Assembly: GCA_963701675.1 (NCBI GenBank)
Contig: OY969623.1
Span: forward strand, 4,650,001-4,714,000
DNA length: 64,000 nt
Reading direction: 5' to 3'
Source: G963701675 sp963701675
GTDB taxonomy: Bacteria > Planctomycetota > Planctomycetia > Gemmatales > Gemmataceae
Shown here: positions 18,815-26,806 of the stretch, in pieces
Layout: the number at the start of each line of letters is the position of its first letter
How positions within the stretch are numbered: position 1 is the stretch's first letter
Program-made: the position numbers and the translations under genes
The notes under the pieces: generated by a model
Database searches by the model: none
Seen by the model: only the letters and a program-made list of their open reading frames with translations
What the model was told of the DNA's origin: nothing

Positions 18815-19120
18815 ATGTCGACCACCCTGGGCGAACTCCAGCGCCTGATTCACGAGACGTTCGATGCCAAGGACCGGCGTCGTGGGGTCGAAGGCACGTT
18901 CATGTGGTTCACGGAGGAAGTGGGCGAACTGGCTACGGCGCTACGAGGCGGGACGGCTCAAGAACGAGCGGAGGAATTCGCCGACGTCTTGGCATGGCTT
19001 GCCACGCTCGCCAATGCCGTGGGGGTCGATTTAGAAAGCGCATTTCGTGCGAAATATGCTGCGGGCTGTCCAGGTTGCGGGAATATCCCGTGCTCGTGCG
19101 ACCAGGCGGAAAAACCCTAG
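18815..19120 (+). CDS. MazG-like nucleotide pyrophosphohydrolase
   Basis: 101 residues. The single MazG helical module has the metal-binding acidic residues EEVGEL (about 31-36) and EEFADVLAWL (about 52-61). It is followed by a short C-terminal CPGCGNIPCSC segment that could bind zinc. Single-domain MazG proteins hydrolyse non-canonical or surplus nucleoside triphosphates to monophosphates. The gene lies 52 bases after the deacetylase gene, and the next gene starts 7 bases after its stop, so it could be co-transcribed with the exported membrane protein that follows. Confidence 0.85.
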   Translation: MSTTLGELQRLIHETFDAKDRRRGVEGTFMWFTEEVGELATALRGGTAQERAEEFADVLAWLATLANAVGVDLESAFRAKYAAGCPGCGNIPCSCDQAEKP

Positions 19121-19127
19121 TCTTTTC

Positions 19128-21371
19128 ATGCGCCAGATCGTTGCTCTCACGCTGTGGGTAATAACCGGTGCGTCTGTTCACGCGGACAGTCGGATTGCGC
19201 CGCGTATCCAGGAAGTGCGCGTCGGCTTCCCGGCCTACGGGTCGCCGGCTGGTCTGTTCAAGTCGGGTTGCTGGGTGCCGATTGAGATTCGATTTCATCC
19301 GGGCACAGAACAGATCGAAAACGCTAAGATCCAAGTCGAGACGGCGGATTCGGAAGAAACGCAAACGGTCTACACAGTCCCTATTCCGAACAACAAACTT
19401 TCCGTCGGGGCGTACACCAAGCCGGGCAGCCTTCGTTCTACCTTTAACATTACCGTGGAAGCCGATCAGCATCGGCTTCGCGAGACGCACACGCTGAATT
19501 CGCTGGATGTTGCGGACACACTTTGCCTATACCTCGGCGGCAATCCCGCTGCGTTCAGCCATTCCCTTTCCGCAATACAGATCGCGGAAACCGAGAGCCG
19601 AACCGCCGGCGCGTGCCGCCTCGCGGCCGTTGATAATGTCCAAGCACTGCCCGATCGCTGGTTTGGTTACTCTGCCGTCGATCTCGTGATCCTTCCGACG
19701 GCGAATCGCACGTTGATTGACCAATTTCTTCAAGCCGACAACGACCGAAAGCAGGCCCTGGCGGAGTTCGTCCGGCGTGGTGGCCACCTGCTGATCTCTT
19801 GTGGCCGAAATCGAAACATCCTACCAGACATTTCTCGCGAGCTCGGCATCGAGATGCCTTTTTCCGACGGCGGTCCATTAACGTCCCGAACGCTGGATCA
19901 CCTCCGAACGTGGACTGCAGGGCATCATTCGTTTCCGACAACGGGACCGGTTTTTCAGGACGGCATTCGACTCAATCTCACACCCGGCGGTGTTTATCAG
20001 TCGTTGTTGCCACCACGATTGGATGAACAATCGTCCTCCCTCGTCATCCGCTGGCCAGTCGGAAACGGCCAGGTCACCTTGGTTGCCATCGACCTTGATG
20101 ATGCACCGTTTACCGCCTGGGCAGGCCAGGCGGACTTCTGGAAGGTGCTCTTGCCGCGGTGCGGTGTCAAGATTGGCGTGAAGACCACCAGCGGACCGCC
20201 AAACACTCGGGAGGAAAGCGGCGCGAGCGACGTGGCCACGTTGCTTCAGCAAGAATTGGATCAGTTCCCAACTGTTCGCGTTGTCCCCTTCGGCTGGATT
20301 GCGCTCCTGGTACTTGTCTTTATCATGGTTGTGGGGCCGGTCAGTTACTTCTTTCACTCGCGCGTCCTAGGCGGTGTGCACCTGAATTGGATCATTTTCT
20401 CGATTGCCGCAGTAGCCGTCACCGTAACCGCCTGCGTCGCGGCTTATGCCTTGAAGGGAACCGAACTTCGCATCAACAAGCTTGACCTCGTCGACATCGA
20501 TTTGACGGGGCGGCGCTGTTATGGAACGACCTGGTTCACGCTCTACAGTCCACGCACCGAATCATTCACTATGGGAATCGAACCCGCTGCTTCCTGGGGG
20601 TCCGTTACAGACGATCCCGATCACAACGTTGTCAGTTGGCTGGGCAGGCCGGAGGCGGGCTTCGGCGGCTACGATCGGCCACGGTCGGTCCCTGCTTTCC
20701 GCCGCACCTATGAGTTTGCGCCAAACGCTCGCGGATTGAAAAATGTACCCATACCCGTGTGGTCGAGCAAGTCATTCACGGCTAACTGGGCGGCAACGAT
20801 CGATTTTGAGATTCCGGCTTCGAGGCTCCAGCGTCGTAGACCGGCGGGAATTGACGGCAGCGTCGTTAATCCCTTGCCTGTCGCGCTAGCGGAAGTGGCG
20901 CTGATTTATGGAGAAACCGAGAGCCAGGTAAAGGTGTACCAACTCGGAACGCTGGCGCCGAGGCAACACACAACCTTATCGTCCGCCCAGGAAATGCAAC
21001 TTTCACAATGGCTGACATCCGCAACTACCATCGCCGACAGGACTGGCCTGATGCGGCGAATCATGTTTTACGATGCCACCGTCAATCTGGACGGGATTCG
21101 AGACCGTCCATTGGACAAACTAGATCAAAGCTGGAGGCGCGCGCTGCGGAATAGTGCGATCTTGGTCGGGCGCACCGCGAGGCTTGAAGGCCCGGTCGAG
21201 GAAGTTACCCAAGATTCAGCATCGCCGAGTCGGCTCTGGCTCGGCCGACTACCGCAACCGGGAGAAGTTCGTCCAACGCTTACCGGCGCCCTCACCCAAG
21301 ACACCTACGTCCGTATGCTCGTCCCTGTGCTTCCCACTCCAGCTTCTGCCCCGACGCAACCAAATCCGTAA
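19128..21371 (+). CDS. Large exported planctomycete membrane protein linked to an ABC ATPase
   Basis: 747 residues from ATG 19128; an upstream ATG at 19047 would overlap mazG. A signal peptide (QIVALTLWVITGASVHADS) precedes a large extracytoplasmic region. This includes a Rossmann-like part (AEFVRRGGHLLISCGRNRNI) of the kind seen in DUF4350/glutamine-amidotransferase-like folds. Two transmembrane helices lie at about 390-455 (FGWIALLVLVFIMVVGPVSY; LNWIIFSIAAVAVTVTACVA), and another beta-rich region follows. The ATPase gene starts 54 bases downstream. In gliding-type and other ABC-2 systems, similar proteins accompany the transporter. The function is unknown. Confidence 0.65.
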   Translation: MRQIVALTLWVITGASVHADSRIAPRIQEVRVGFPAYGSPAGLFKSGCWVPIEIRFHPGTEQIENAKIQVETADSEETQTVYTVPIPNNKLSVGAYTKPGSLRSTFNITVEADQHRLRETHTLNSLDVADTLCLYLGGNPAAFSHSLSAIQIAETESRTAGACRLAAVDNVQALPDRWFGYSAVDLVILPTANRTLIDQFLQADNDRKQALAEFVRRGGHLLISCGRNRNILPDISRELGIEMPFSDGGPLTSRTLDHLRTWTAGHHSFPTTGPVFQDGIRLNLTPGGVYQSLLPPRLDEQSSSLVIRWPVGNGQVTLVAIDLDDAPFTAWAGQADFWKVLLPRCGVKIGVKTTSGPPNTREESGASDVATLLQQELDQFPTVRVVPFGWIALLVLVFIMVVGPVSYFFHSRVLGGVHLNWIIFSIAAVAVTVTACVAAYALKGTELRINKLDLVDIDLTGRRCYGTTWFTLYSPRTESFTMGIEPAASWGSVTDDPDHNVVSWLGRPEAGFGGYDRPRSVPAFRRTYEFAPNARGLKNVPIPVWSSKSFTANWAATIDFEIPASRLQRRRPAGIDGSVVNPLPVALAEVALIYGETESQVKVYQLGTLAPRQHTTLSSAQEMQLSQWLTSATTIADRTGLMRRIMFYDATVNLDGIRDRPLDKLDQSWRRALRNSAILVGRTARLEGPVEEVTQDSASPSRLWLGRLPQPGEVRPTLTGALTQDTYVRMLVPVLPTPASAPTQPNP

Positions 21372-21425
21372 CCGCTACGTAGTAATCAATACAACGGACT
21401 ACAAGTAACCAATGTCGAGTTTCGC

Positions 21426-22361
21426 ATGCTTGAAACGCGCGATTTGACGAAAATGTATGGCGATTTGTACGCGCTCAATCGCCTGTCTATCAAGCTGGAG
21501 CGAGGCGACGTTTACGGCTTCATCGGACCGAACGGCTCCGGCAAAACCACCACGATGCGGATTCTGGCCACGCTTCTCAATCCTTCCTGGGGCGAAGCGA
21601 CGGTTTGCGGCTACTCGATATACAACGGCGCCAAGGAAATCCGCCGATTGATCGGCTACATGCCGGACTTCTTCGGGGTCTACGATGACATGAAGGTCAT
21701 CGAGTACCTCGAGTTCTTCGCGGCGGCGTACCGAATTAAGGGCGCCGAGCGCAGGCAAAAATGCGATCAGGTACTCGAACTGGTCGATCTCGGATTCAAA
21801 CGTGATGCACTGGTCACGAGCCTTTCCCGCGGTATGACTCAGCGGTTGGGCTTGGCGCGTGTCCTTCTCCACGAGCCACAAGTGCTTCTTTTAGATGAGC
21901 CGGCTAGCGGATTGGATCCGCGCGCTCGCATTGAGATGCGGCGACTCCTAAAAGACCTCCGCGGCATGGGCAAGACGATCCTGGTTTCCAGTCACATCTT
22001 GCCGGAGCTCGCCGACATCTGCAATAAGATCGGCATCATCGAGAGCGGCAAACTCTTGTTCGATGGCGACCTCAGTGCCGCTATCCGCCAGGTACGCCAA
22101 CAGCTGGTGATGATCGTTCGAGTCGCTCCCAACCAGACTCAAGAGGCACACGACGTACTTCGATCACACAATAACGTGCATGGCGTCGAGATTCAAAACG
22201 AAGGCGCCGATCTGCAAGTCACGTTGAAAGACGGCTTGGCCGACGGCAGCTTCATCGGCGACGTGCTCATTGGCCGAGGCATCAAGCTCCACGTTTTGCG
22301 TGAAGAAGAAATCGACCTGGAAGATGTGTTCATGCGCATAACCAAGGGAATCACGAACTGA
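21426..22361 (+). CDS. ABC transporter ATP-binding protein (ABC-2/CcmA type)
   Basis: 311 residues. Walker A is GPNGSGKTT at about residues 35-43, the signature motif reads LSRGMTQRLGLARVL, and Walker B is VLLLDEPASGLDP followed by the switch SSHILPE. The extra C-terminal domain of about 90 residues is usual for ABC-2 exporters. No permease gene follows; the next gene is galE, 5 bases downstream. The partner may therefore be the preceding membrane protein or be encoded elsewhere. Confidence 0.9.
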   Translation: MLETRDLTKMYGDLYALNRLSIKLERGDVYGFIGPNGSGKTTTMRILATLLNPSWGEATVCGYSIYNGAKEIRRLIGYMPDFFGVYDDMKVIEYLEFFAAAYRIKGAERRQKCDQVLELVDLGFKRDALVTSLSRGMTQRLGLARVLLHEPQVLLLDEPASGLDPRARIEMRRLLKDLRGMGKTILVSSHILPELADICNKIGIIESGKLLFDGDLSAAIRQVRQQLVMIVRVAPNQTQEAHDVLRSHNNVHGVEIQNEGADLQVTLKDGLADGSFIGDVLIGRGIKLHVLREEEIDLEDVFMRITKGITN

Positions 22362-22365
22362 TCTA

Positions 22366-23349
22366 ATGCGAATCCTTGTCACCGGCGGCGCCGGTTATAT
22401 TGGCAGTCATGCGGTGCGGCTGTTTCTTGCCCGCGGCCTCGATGTCTGGGTTTATGACAACCTTTCGACCGGGCATCGAAAGGCCGTGCCCGCCGACCGG
22501 CTCATCGTGGGCGACCTCACCGAACTTCACCGCCTCGATCAGGTGTTGCTCGAACGTCGAATCGAAGCGGTCGTGCACTTCGCCGCCTCCGCGTATGTTG
22601 GGGAATCGGTCCGCGAACCCGCCAAGTACTACCAAAATAATCTGGTGAACACGCTCAACCTGATGGAGTGCCTGCGCCGACACGGCATTTGGCGCTTCGT
22701 CTTTTCCAGCACTTGCGCCACCTACGGAATTCCCGAGCGCGCTCCCATTACGGAAAGCGAACCGCAGGCGCCCATCAATCCCTACGGTGCAACCAAGCTG
22801 GCGATTGAACGCGCGCTGACGGACTATTCGGCCGCATACGGCTGGGGTTATGCGGCCCTTCGCTACTTCAATGCCGCAGGGGCGAGCCCTGATGGGTCCA
22901 TCGGTGAAGACCACGAGAACGAGACCCATTTGATACCGCTCGTGCTTCTCACGGCATTGGGCCGTCGACCGCATGTCGAAGTGTTCGGCACGGACTATCC
23001 CACCGCAGACGGGACATGCATCCGAGACTATGTTCATGTGGATGACCTGGCTGAGGCCCATCTCCTCGCGCTGGAACGGCTGGAAGCTGGAAAAGGGCTT
23101 TGTTACAACCTTGGCACTGGCCGTGGTTATAGCGTCAAGGAAGTGATCCAAACTGCCGAAGCCGTTTCTGGAAAACCGATTCCTACAGTGATCGGGCCGA
23201 GACGTGCCGGCGACCCGGCCGAATTGGTCGCGGCATCCGATAAGATCAACCGTGAACTCGGATGGCGGCCACGCTATCAAGAGCTTCGACCTATTATCGA
23301 AACTGCCTGGGATTGGCACCGAAACCACCCGAGAGGCTACGGAAAGTAA
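22366..23349 (+). CDS. galE: UDP-glucose 4-epimerase
   Basis: 327 residues, the normal GalE length. The NAD-binding GGAGYIGSH is at residues 6-14 and the catalytic serine/threonine region is FSSTCATYGIPE. The YxxxK pair is YGATKLAIE, and RYFNAAGASPDG lies near the sugar-binding site. It interconverts UDP-glucose and UDP-galactose for polysaccharide precursors. It follows the ABC ATPase gene by 5 bases and precedes hisS by 8 bases, so the three are likely co-transcribed. Confidence 0.95.
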   Translation: MRILVTGGAGYIGSHAVRLFLARGLDVWVYDNLSTGHRKAVPADRLIVGDLTELHRLDQVLLERRIEAVVHFAASAYVGESVREPAKYYQNNLVNTLNLMECLRRHGIWRFVFSSTCATYGIPERAPITESEPQAPINPYGATKLAIERALTDYSAAYGWGYAALRYFNAAGASPDGSIGEDHENETHLIPLVLLTALGRRPHVEVFGTDYPTADGTCIRDYVHVDDLAEAHLLALERLEAGKGLCYNLGTGRGYSVKEVIQTAEAVSGKPIPTVIGPRRAGDPAELVAASDKINRELGWRPRYQELRPIIETAWDWHRNHPRGYGK

Positions 23350-23357
23350 GGAAAGCG

Positions 23358-24674
23358 ATGAGCCAGGTTTCTTTCTCGCCGCGCGCCTTGAGCGGCTTTC
23401 CCGAATGGCTGCCGGAAGTGCGTCTCGCCGAGCTCAACTGGCTCGATGCGATTCGTCGCTGTTTCGAGTCCTACGGGTTCTGCTCCATCGAGACGCCGGC
23501 CGTCGAGGATTTGCGTGCACTGCTCGCCAAGGGCGAAACCGACAAGGAAGTCTATGTACTCTCCCGACTGCAAGCCGAGGAGGGCGAAGCCGGTGACAGT
23601 CGGTTGGGCTTGCATTACGACTTGACGGTGCCGCTCGCGCGCTATGTCGCTCAGCACTACAACGACCTCGTCTTTCCATTCAAGCGGTATCAAATCCAGA
23701 AGGTATGGCGCGGCGAAAGGCCACAGGAGGGGCGCTTCCGAGAGTTCTATCAATGCGATATCGACGTGATCAATAACGATCATGTGCCGCTCCACTTCGA
23801 CGCCGAGATCCCGGCCATCATCCACGAAATCGTCAGCCGGCTAGATGTGGGCGCGTTCAGCATCTGCGTATCGAATCGCAAGATTCTCGAAGGGTTCTAT
23901 TCCGGGCTGGGAATTGAGAACGTGGCCGGCGCGATTCGCATCGCCGACAAGCTGGACAAGATCGGGCCCGACGGTGTCAAGAAACAGCTTGTCGATACGC
24001 AGGGATTGGGCACAGCGATTGCGGATCAATGTCTCGCGCTGGCTCGCATCCGCACGCCGGACACCGCGTTTGTGGACGAGGTGAAGAAACTCGCGGTGCA
24101 GACTCCAACCTTGGACGAGGGATTGTCTGAACTGGCATTTGTCATCGATTGGCTGCGCGGCGTTGGCATCGAAGGCGTCGTCGCTGATCTCTCCATTGCC
24201 CGCGGCTTCGATTACTACACCGGCTCGGTCTACGAAGGAAAATCGCTGGAGTTCCCGAAACTTGGCGCGATCTTCTCCGGTGGACGTTACGACAACCTTG
24301 CCGGTTCGTTCATCAATCGGAATCTTCCAGGCGTTGGAATCTCCATCGGCCTAACGCGGATATTCGCGAAGCTGGCCTCCGCGGGCAGAATTCCTGCCGC
24401 TGCGAAGTGTCCAACTGACGTGTTGGTGGTTTTGCCGAACGAAGAACGTCGGCTGATTGCCGCTCAGACGGCACGTCGCTTGCGCGAGCGTGGCTTCAAC
24501 GTCGAGCTTTTCCACAGCCCGGGGAAAATCGGAACTCAAACCCGCTATGCGTCTCGAAAGGGCATTCCGTTCGTCTGGTTCCCACCGTTTGAGGACGGCC
24601 AGCAACACGAAGTCAAGAACATGTCCACACACGTTCAAACGCCAGCCGACATCGACACGTGGAGCAAAGGGTAG
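23358..24674 (+). CDS. hisS: Histidyl-tRNA synthetase
   Basis: 438 residues from ATG 23358, which has AAGGAAA just upstream; the open frame starts earlier but that part overlaps galE. Class II motifs are visible: LHYDLTVPLARYVAQ (motif 2 neighbourhood), KVWRGERPQEGRFREFYQCD, the histidine-specific ARGFDYYTGSVYEG, and motif 3 with GVGISIGLTRIF. The anticodon-binding domain is at about 345-438. It charges tRNA-His and is an essential housekeeping enzyme. Confidence 0.95.
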   Translation: MSQVSFSPRALSGFPEWLPEVRLAELNWLDAIRRCFESYGFCSIETPAVEDLRALLAKGETDKEVYVLSRLQAEEGEAGDSRLGLHYDLTVPLARYVAQHYNDLVFPFKRYQIQKVWRGERPQEGRFREFYQCDIDVINNDHVPLHFDAEIPAIIHEIVSRLDVGAFSICVSNRKILEGFYSGLGIENVAGAIRIADKLDKIGPDGVKKQLVDTQGLGTAIADQCLALARIRTPDTAFVDEVKKLAVQTPTLDEGLSELAFVIDWLRGVGIEGVVADLSIARGFDYYTGSVYEGKSLEFPKLGAIFSGGRYDNLAGSFINRNLPGVGISIGLTRIFAKLASAGRIPAAAKCPTDVLVVLPNEERRLIAAQTARRLRERGFNVELFHSPGKIGTQTRYASRKGIPFVWFPPFEDGQQHEVKNMSTHVQTPADIDTWSKG

Positions 24675-24845
24675 ACTGGCTTTGGCGCAATGCACGTCGA
24701 CCTAAGCAGCTGTAGGGTCCGGAATGAGCGTCACCCGGCCACAAGGCAAAGAATTGGCTGAAGATCTCAGACCGTGGAAACCGATTGGTTTCTCGCCTTT
24801 TCACTTTTTCTGACTGCCATCCTTTCATGCCTCGGGGGACGCGCC

Positions 24846-25442
24846 ATGGTCATAGGTGAGAAATTCGCGTGGGGCCATTTGCCGAAGACCGGGGGCGATG
24901 CGACCCTGGCGATGTTCCGTTTGTTCCCGGAACTTATCGTGCGGGCTGACAATAGCGACCATCACGGCAAACATGATGGCTTTCCCGCCCGCGCGAGTGA
25001 GATCGGCAACAAGATGCTCGTCCTCAACATTCGCCGCCTGCCGTCCTGGACGCTTAGCCACGCGATTCACATCAGCCTCTGGGGTGGTTACCCGGACTAC
25101 AAGCCGCTGCCGATGTGGACCGCCGACGACATGGCCGAACGCCCGATGGGAGACGCCTACCTGGAGAAGTTCCTTGCGAACGACCGCTTCAAAGTGCAAC
25201 GCTGGCTTCGCACCGAGTATCTGCGGGACGACTTCCTTCAGTTCGTCAGCGAATTTACAGACGTGCCGATGTCGAAGCGCCGAAAAGTAATGGAAGCCCC
25301 GCTAGTCAACGTGAACCATTACAAACGAGACATCAACGAATGGCTCAGGCCTGAGCACATTCAGCGGATGTACAAGAACAATCCAAAGTGGGCGAAGATC
25401 GAGGAGCAGGCGTACGGGGATCTCATGAACCTAGCGGCGTGA
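24846..25442 (+). CDS. Sulfotransferase-like protein
   Basis: 198 residues from ATG 24846, preceded by GGGGGA. The N-terminal WGHLPKTGGDATLAM resembles the 5'-phosphosulfate loop (PKTGGT/S) of carbohydrate sulfotransferases that use PAPS. The 3'-phosphate motif is not clear; LVLNIRRLPSW could be part of it. The C terminus is helical (INEWLRPEHIQRMYKNNPKW). Planctomycetes carry many sulfotransferase-like genes. The acceptor is unknown. The stop lies about 42 bases before the first attC-like segment. Confidence 0.6.
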   Translation: MVIGEKFAWGHLPKTGGDATLAMFRLFPELIVRADNSDHHGKHDGFPARASEIGNKMLVLNIRRLPSWTLSHAIHISLWGGYPDYKPLPMWTADDMAERPMGDAYLEKFLANDRFKVQRWLRTEYLRDDFLQFVSEFTDVPMSKRRKVMEAPLVNVNHYKRDINEWLRPEHIQRMYKNNPKWAKIEEQAYGDLMNLAA

Positions 25443-25484
25443 AACGGGGATCGCGGTCTCCTGATTTATGCCCCGACAGGAGAA

Positions 25485-25522
25485 CCAGGATGGCGGACCC
25501 GGTCAGCCTCAGCCGTTGCTTA
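25485..25522 (-). repeat. attC-like half-site at the 3' end of an ORF (copy 2)
   Basis: 38-base segment that matches 31 of 38 bases of the segment at 26430-26467, including the GGATGGCGG centre and CCGTTG near the end. On the minus strand it begins with the TAA stop of the ORF at 25520. No matching second arm is visible downstream, so it would be a truncated or decayed copy. Confidence 0.5.
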
Positions 25523-25888
25523 TGCGGAGGGCTCATGGCCGAATGGCCGAAGCGCTTCAGGTTCTGGAAGGAACTTTGGCGCTTCGCCTGCGAGCCCGTA
25601 GACCTCCAACGCGCTCAAGATGCCATCTTTTTCATAGACGAAAATGCCGCTCAGAGTTTCATCGTCTCCAAATACGAAATCCGCTATCGGATGAACGCCA
25701 GGAGGTGCTTCGAGTTTGCCTCGGATCTGGAAATGAATACTGGCGCAGCCACATGGACAGCGCCACGGCGTAACTTCAGCCAGTTCGAGTTGCGGCAGAA
25801 ACGCCGCGGCCTCGGGAGAGCCGTGTTCGAGCATCCAGCGCACGAGACGCCGCTCATGGTCCGTGAGTTCTCGGTTAGCGTCGCTCAT
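25520..25888 (-). CDS. Small cytoplasmic hypothetical protein, possible integron cassette product
   Basis: 122 residues from ATG 25888. It starts SDANRELTDHERRLVRWMLE and contains a cysteine pair WRCPCGCASIHFQ followed by acidic, beta-rich sequence (FVFGDDETLSGIFVYEKDGI). Proteins of this size and pattern are, as far as I recall, frequent among uncharacterised proteins in soil bacteria. The stop codon lies inside the attC-like segment 25485-25522. No function can be given. Confidence 0.6.
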   Translation of the reverse strand: MSDANRELTDHERRLVRWMLEHGSPEAAAFLPQLELAEVTPWRCPCGCASIHFQIRGKLEAPPGVHPIADFVFGDDETLSGIFVYEKDGILSALEVYGLAGEAPKFLPEPEALRPFGHEPSA

Positions 25889-25929
25889 CGGTAGTTTAGC
25901 CGCGGCCGCCGTCGGGTGCAGCGACGCTA
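25876..25929. repeat. Inverted repeat between two minus-strand ORFs
   Basis: Perfect 10-base arms TAGCGTCGCT (25876-25885) and AGCGACGCTA (25920-25929) with a 34-base spacer. One arm overlaps the start of the ORF ending at 25520, and the other overlaps the stop codon of the ORF ending at 25927. It could form an intergenic hairpin or be a degenerate recombination site; it lacks the RYYYAAC/GTTRRRY ends. Confidence 0.45.
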
Positions 25930-26358
25930 TTTTGACTCTGCCGCCCGATAATCTGCGATTCTCTTTTTCGCCGCATCCAACGCGCCATCCGGCCACATAT
26001 CCACCTTGCTGTCATCTGCAAAGTAATGGTCCGCGAAATCCTGCGAAAACGCGACTGGATCGTACTCTTGTCCTTGTTTGCGGAGCACATCCCGATTTCG
26101 ATACCACAGATCGAGAATTGCGACCTCGATGGTATCGGACAGATGCAAAGTCTCTCGCAAGACACCGCGCCACTCCGACGCCTGTGTGCTGAACACCTTC
26201 TGCAGATTCATTGCTTGGAGCGTCTGCCGCTTTGCATCAGGCAAGTGACCGATGACGTCAAGGACAAAAGCTTCAAACAGTAGATTGATCGGCTGCTTGG
26301 CGTATCGCGGGTGCTCGCTGAGCGTCACAGGTTTCGGTTTCTTGCAGAACGGCCACAT
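25927..26358 (-). CDS. Hypothetical protein, possible cassette gene
   Basis: 143 residues from ATG 26358. It begins MWPFCKKPKPVTLSEHPRYA, then is mostly helical (LLFEAFVLDVIGHLPDAKRQ; EVAILDLWYRNRDVL) and ends with an acidic/aromatic segment (FADHYFADDSKVDMW). No known domain is recognised. It lies between the complete attC-like site (26373-26470) and the inverted repeat at 25876-25929, on the same strand as its two neighbours. Confidence 0.55.
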   Translation of the reverse strand: MWPFCKKPKPVTLSEHPRYAKQPINLLFEAFVLDVIGHLPDAKRQTLQAMNLQKVFSTQASEWRGVLRETLHLSDTIEVAILDLWYRNRDVLRKQGQEYDPVAFSQDFADHYFADDSKVDMWPDGALDAAKKRIADYRAAESK

Positions 26359-26372
26359 GCCAGACTCCTGCC

Positions 26373-26470
26373 GGCGAACGCCAAGGCTAAGCTGCCGGGG
26401 CCGCCGGCAAAGCTGTTGAAGCGAGAAAACCTGGATGGCGGCCCAGGGCAGCTTCAACCGTTGGTTAGAC
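26373..26470 (-). repeat. attC-like imperfect palindrome
   Basis: On the minus strand the 98-base element opens with GTCTAAC, a match to the RYYYAAC end of integron attC sites. It closes with GTTCGCC, a partial match to GTTRRRY. The inner arms AAGCTGCC (plus strand 26389-26396) and GGCAGCTT (26447-26454) pair perfectly. Next to them a single unpaired base (26455) resembles the extrahelical base of attC hairpins, and further pairing continues outward to AAC/GTT. It overlaps the stop codon of the upstream ORF, as in gene cassettes. Confidence 0.5.
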
Positions 26471-26702
26471 GCTCGTCTCCCGGAAGGGGAGGCGTGACAG
26501 GCACCTTGGACAGAACCCGGTCATAAGCCACACGGCTGCCCCGCGCCGCGCGAGCTTCCAGGTACTCCAGCTCAGCGCACGCCTCGAGTTTTTCCCGCAC
26601 CGCGTCCGCCACCCAGGCGGACTCGCCACCCGGTTTTTGGCCGGCACGACGAGCAACCTCGGCTTGCAGTTCAGCCGGCAACTCAACAACAAAACTGTTC
26701 AT
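26454..26702 (-). CDS. Small helical protein, antitoxin-like
   Basis: 82 residues. FVVELPAELQAEVARRAGQK followed by SAWVADAVREKLEACAELEY looks like a short strand plus helix-turn-helix arrangement, as in ribbon-helix-helix antitoxins. No toxin gene lies next to it. Its stop (TGA) falls inside the attC-like element. The protein could be a DNA-binding regulator or a cassette-encoded orphan antitoxin. Confidence 0.55.
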   Translation of the reverse strand: MNSFVVELPAELQAEVARRAGQKPGGESAWVADAVREKLEACAELEYLEARAARGSRVAYDRVLSKVPVTPPLPGDERLTNG

Positions 26703-26806
26703 TGTTCCACCCTAACCGGCGCGAATATCCGAGTATGCCACATCGCCAAGTTTCCTGGCCGGTGGCCACGGACTTCTTCAGAGCATAAGCAATTCCGCCT
26801 CTTGAC

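Noticed and set aside
22363..23328. 321-residue open frame antisense to galE
   Set aside because: The plus strand encodes a complete GalE with all motifs; the antisense frame has no family features and is a typical shadow in GC-rich DNA.
26703..26806. A further attC end (GGTTAGGG on the minus strand, just before the ORF starting at 26702)
   Set aside because: The last base does not fit GTTRRRY and no RYYYAAC partner or pairing arm lies within 100 bases.
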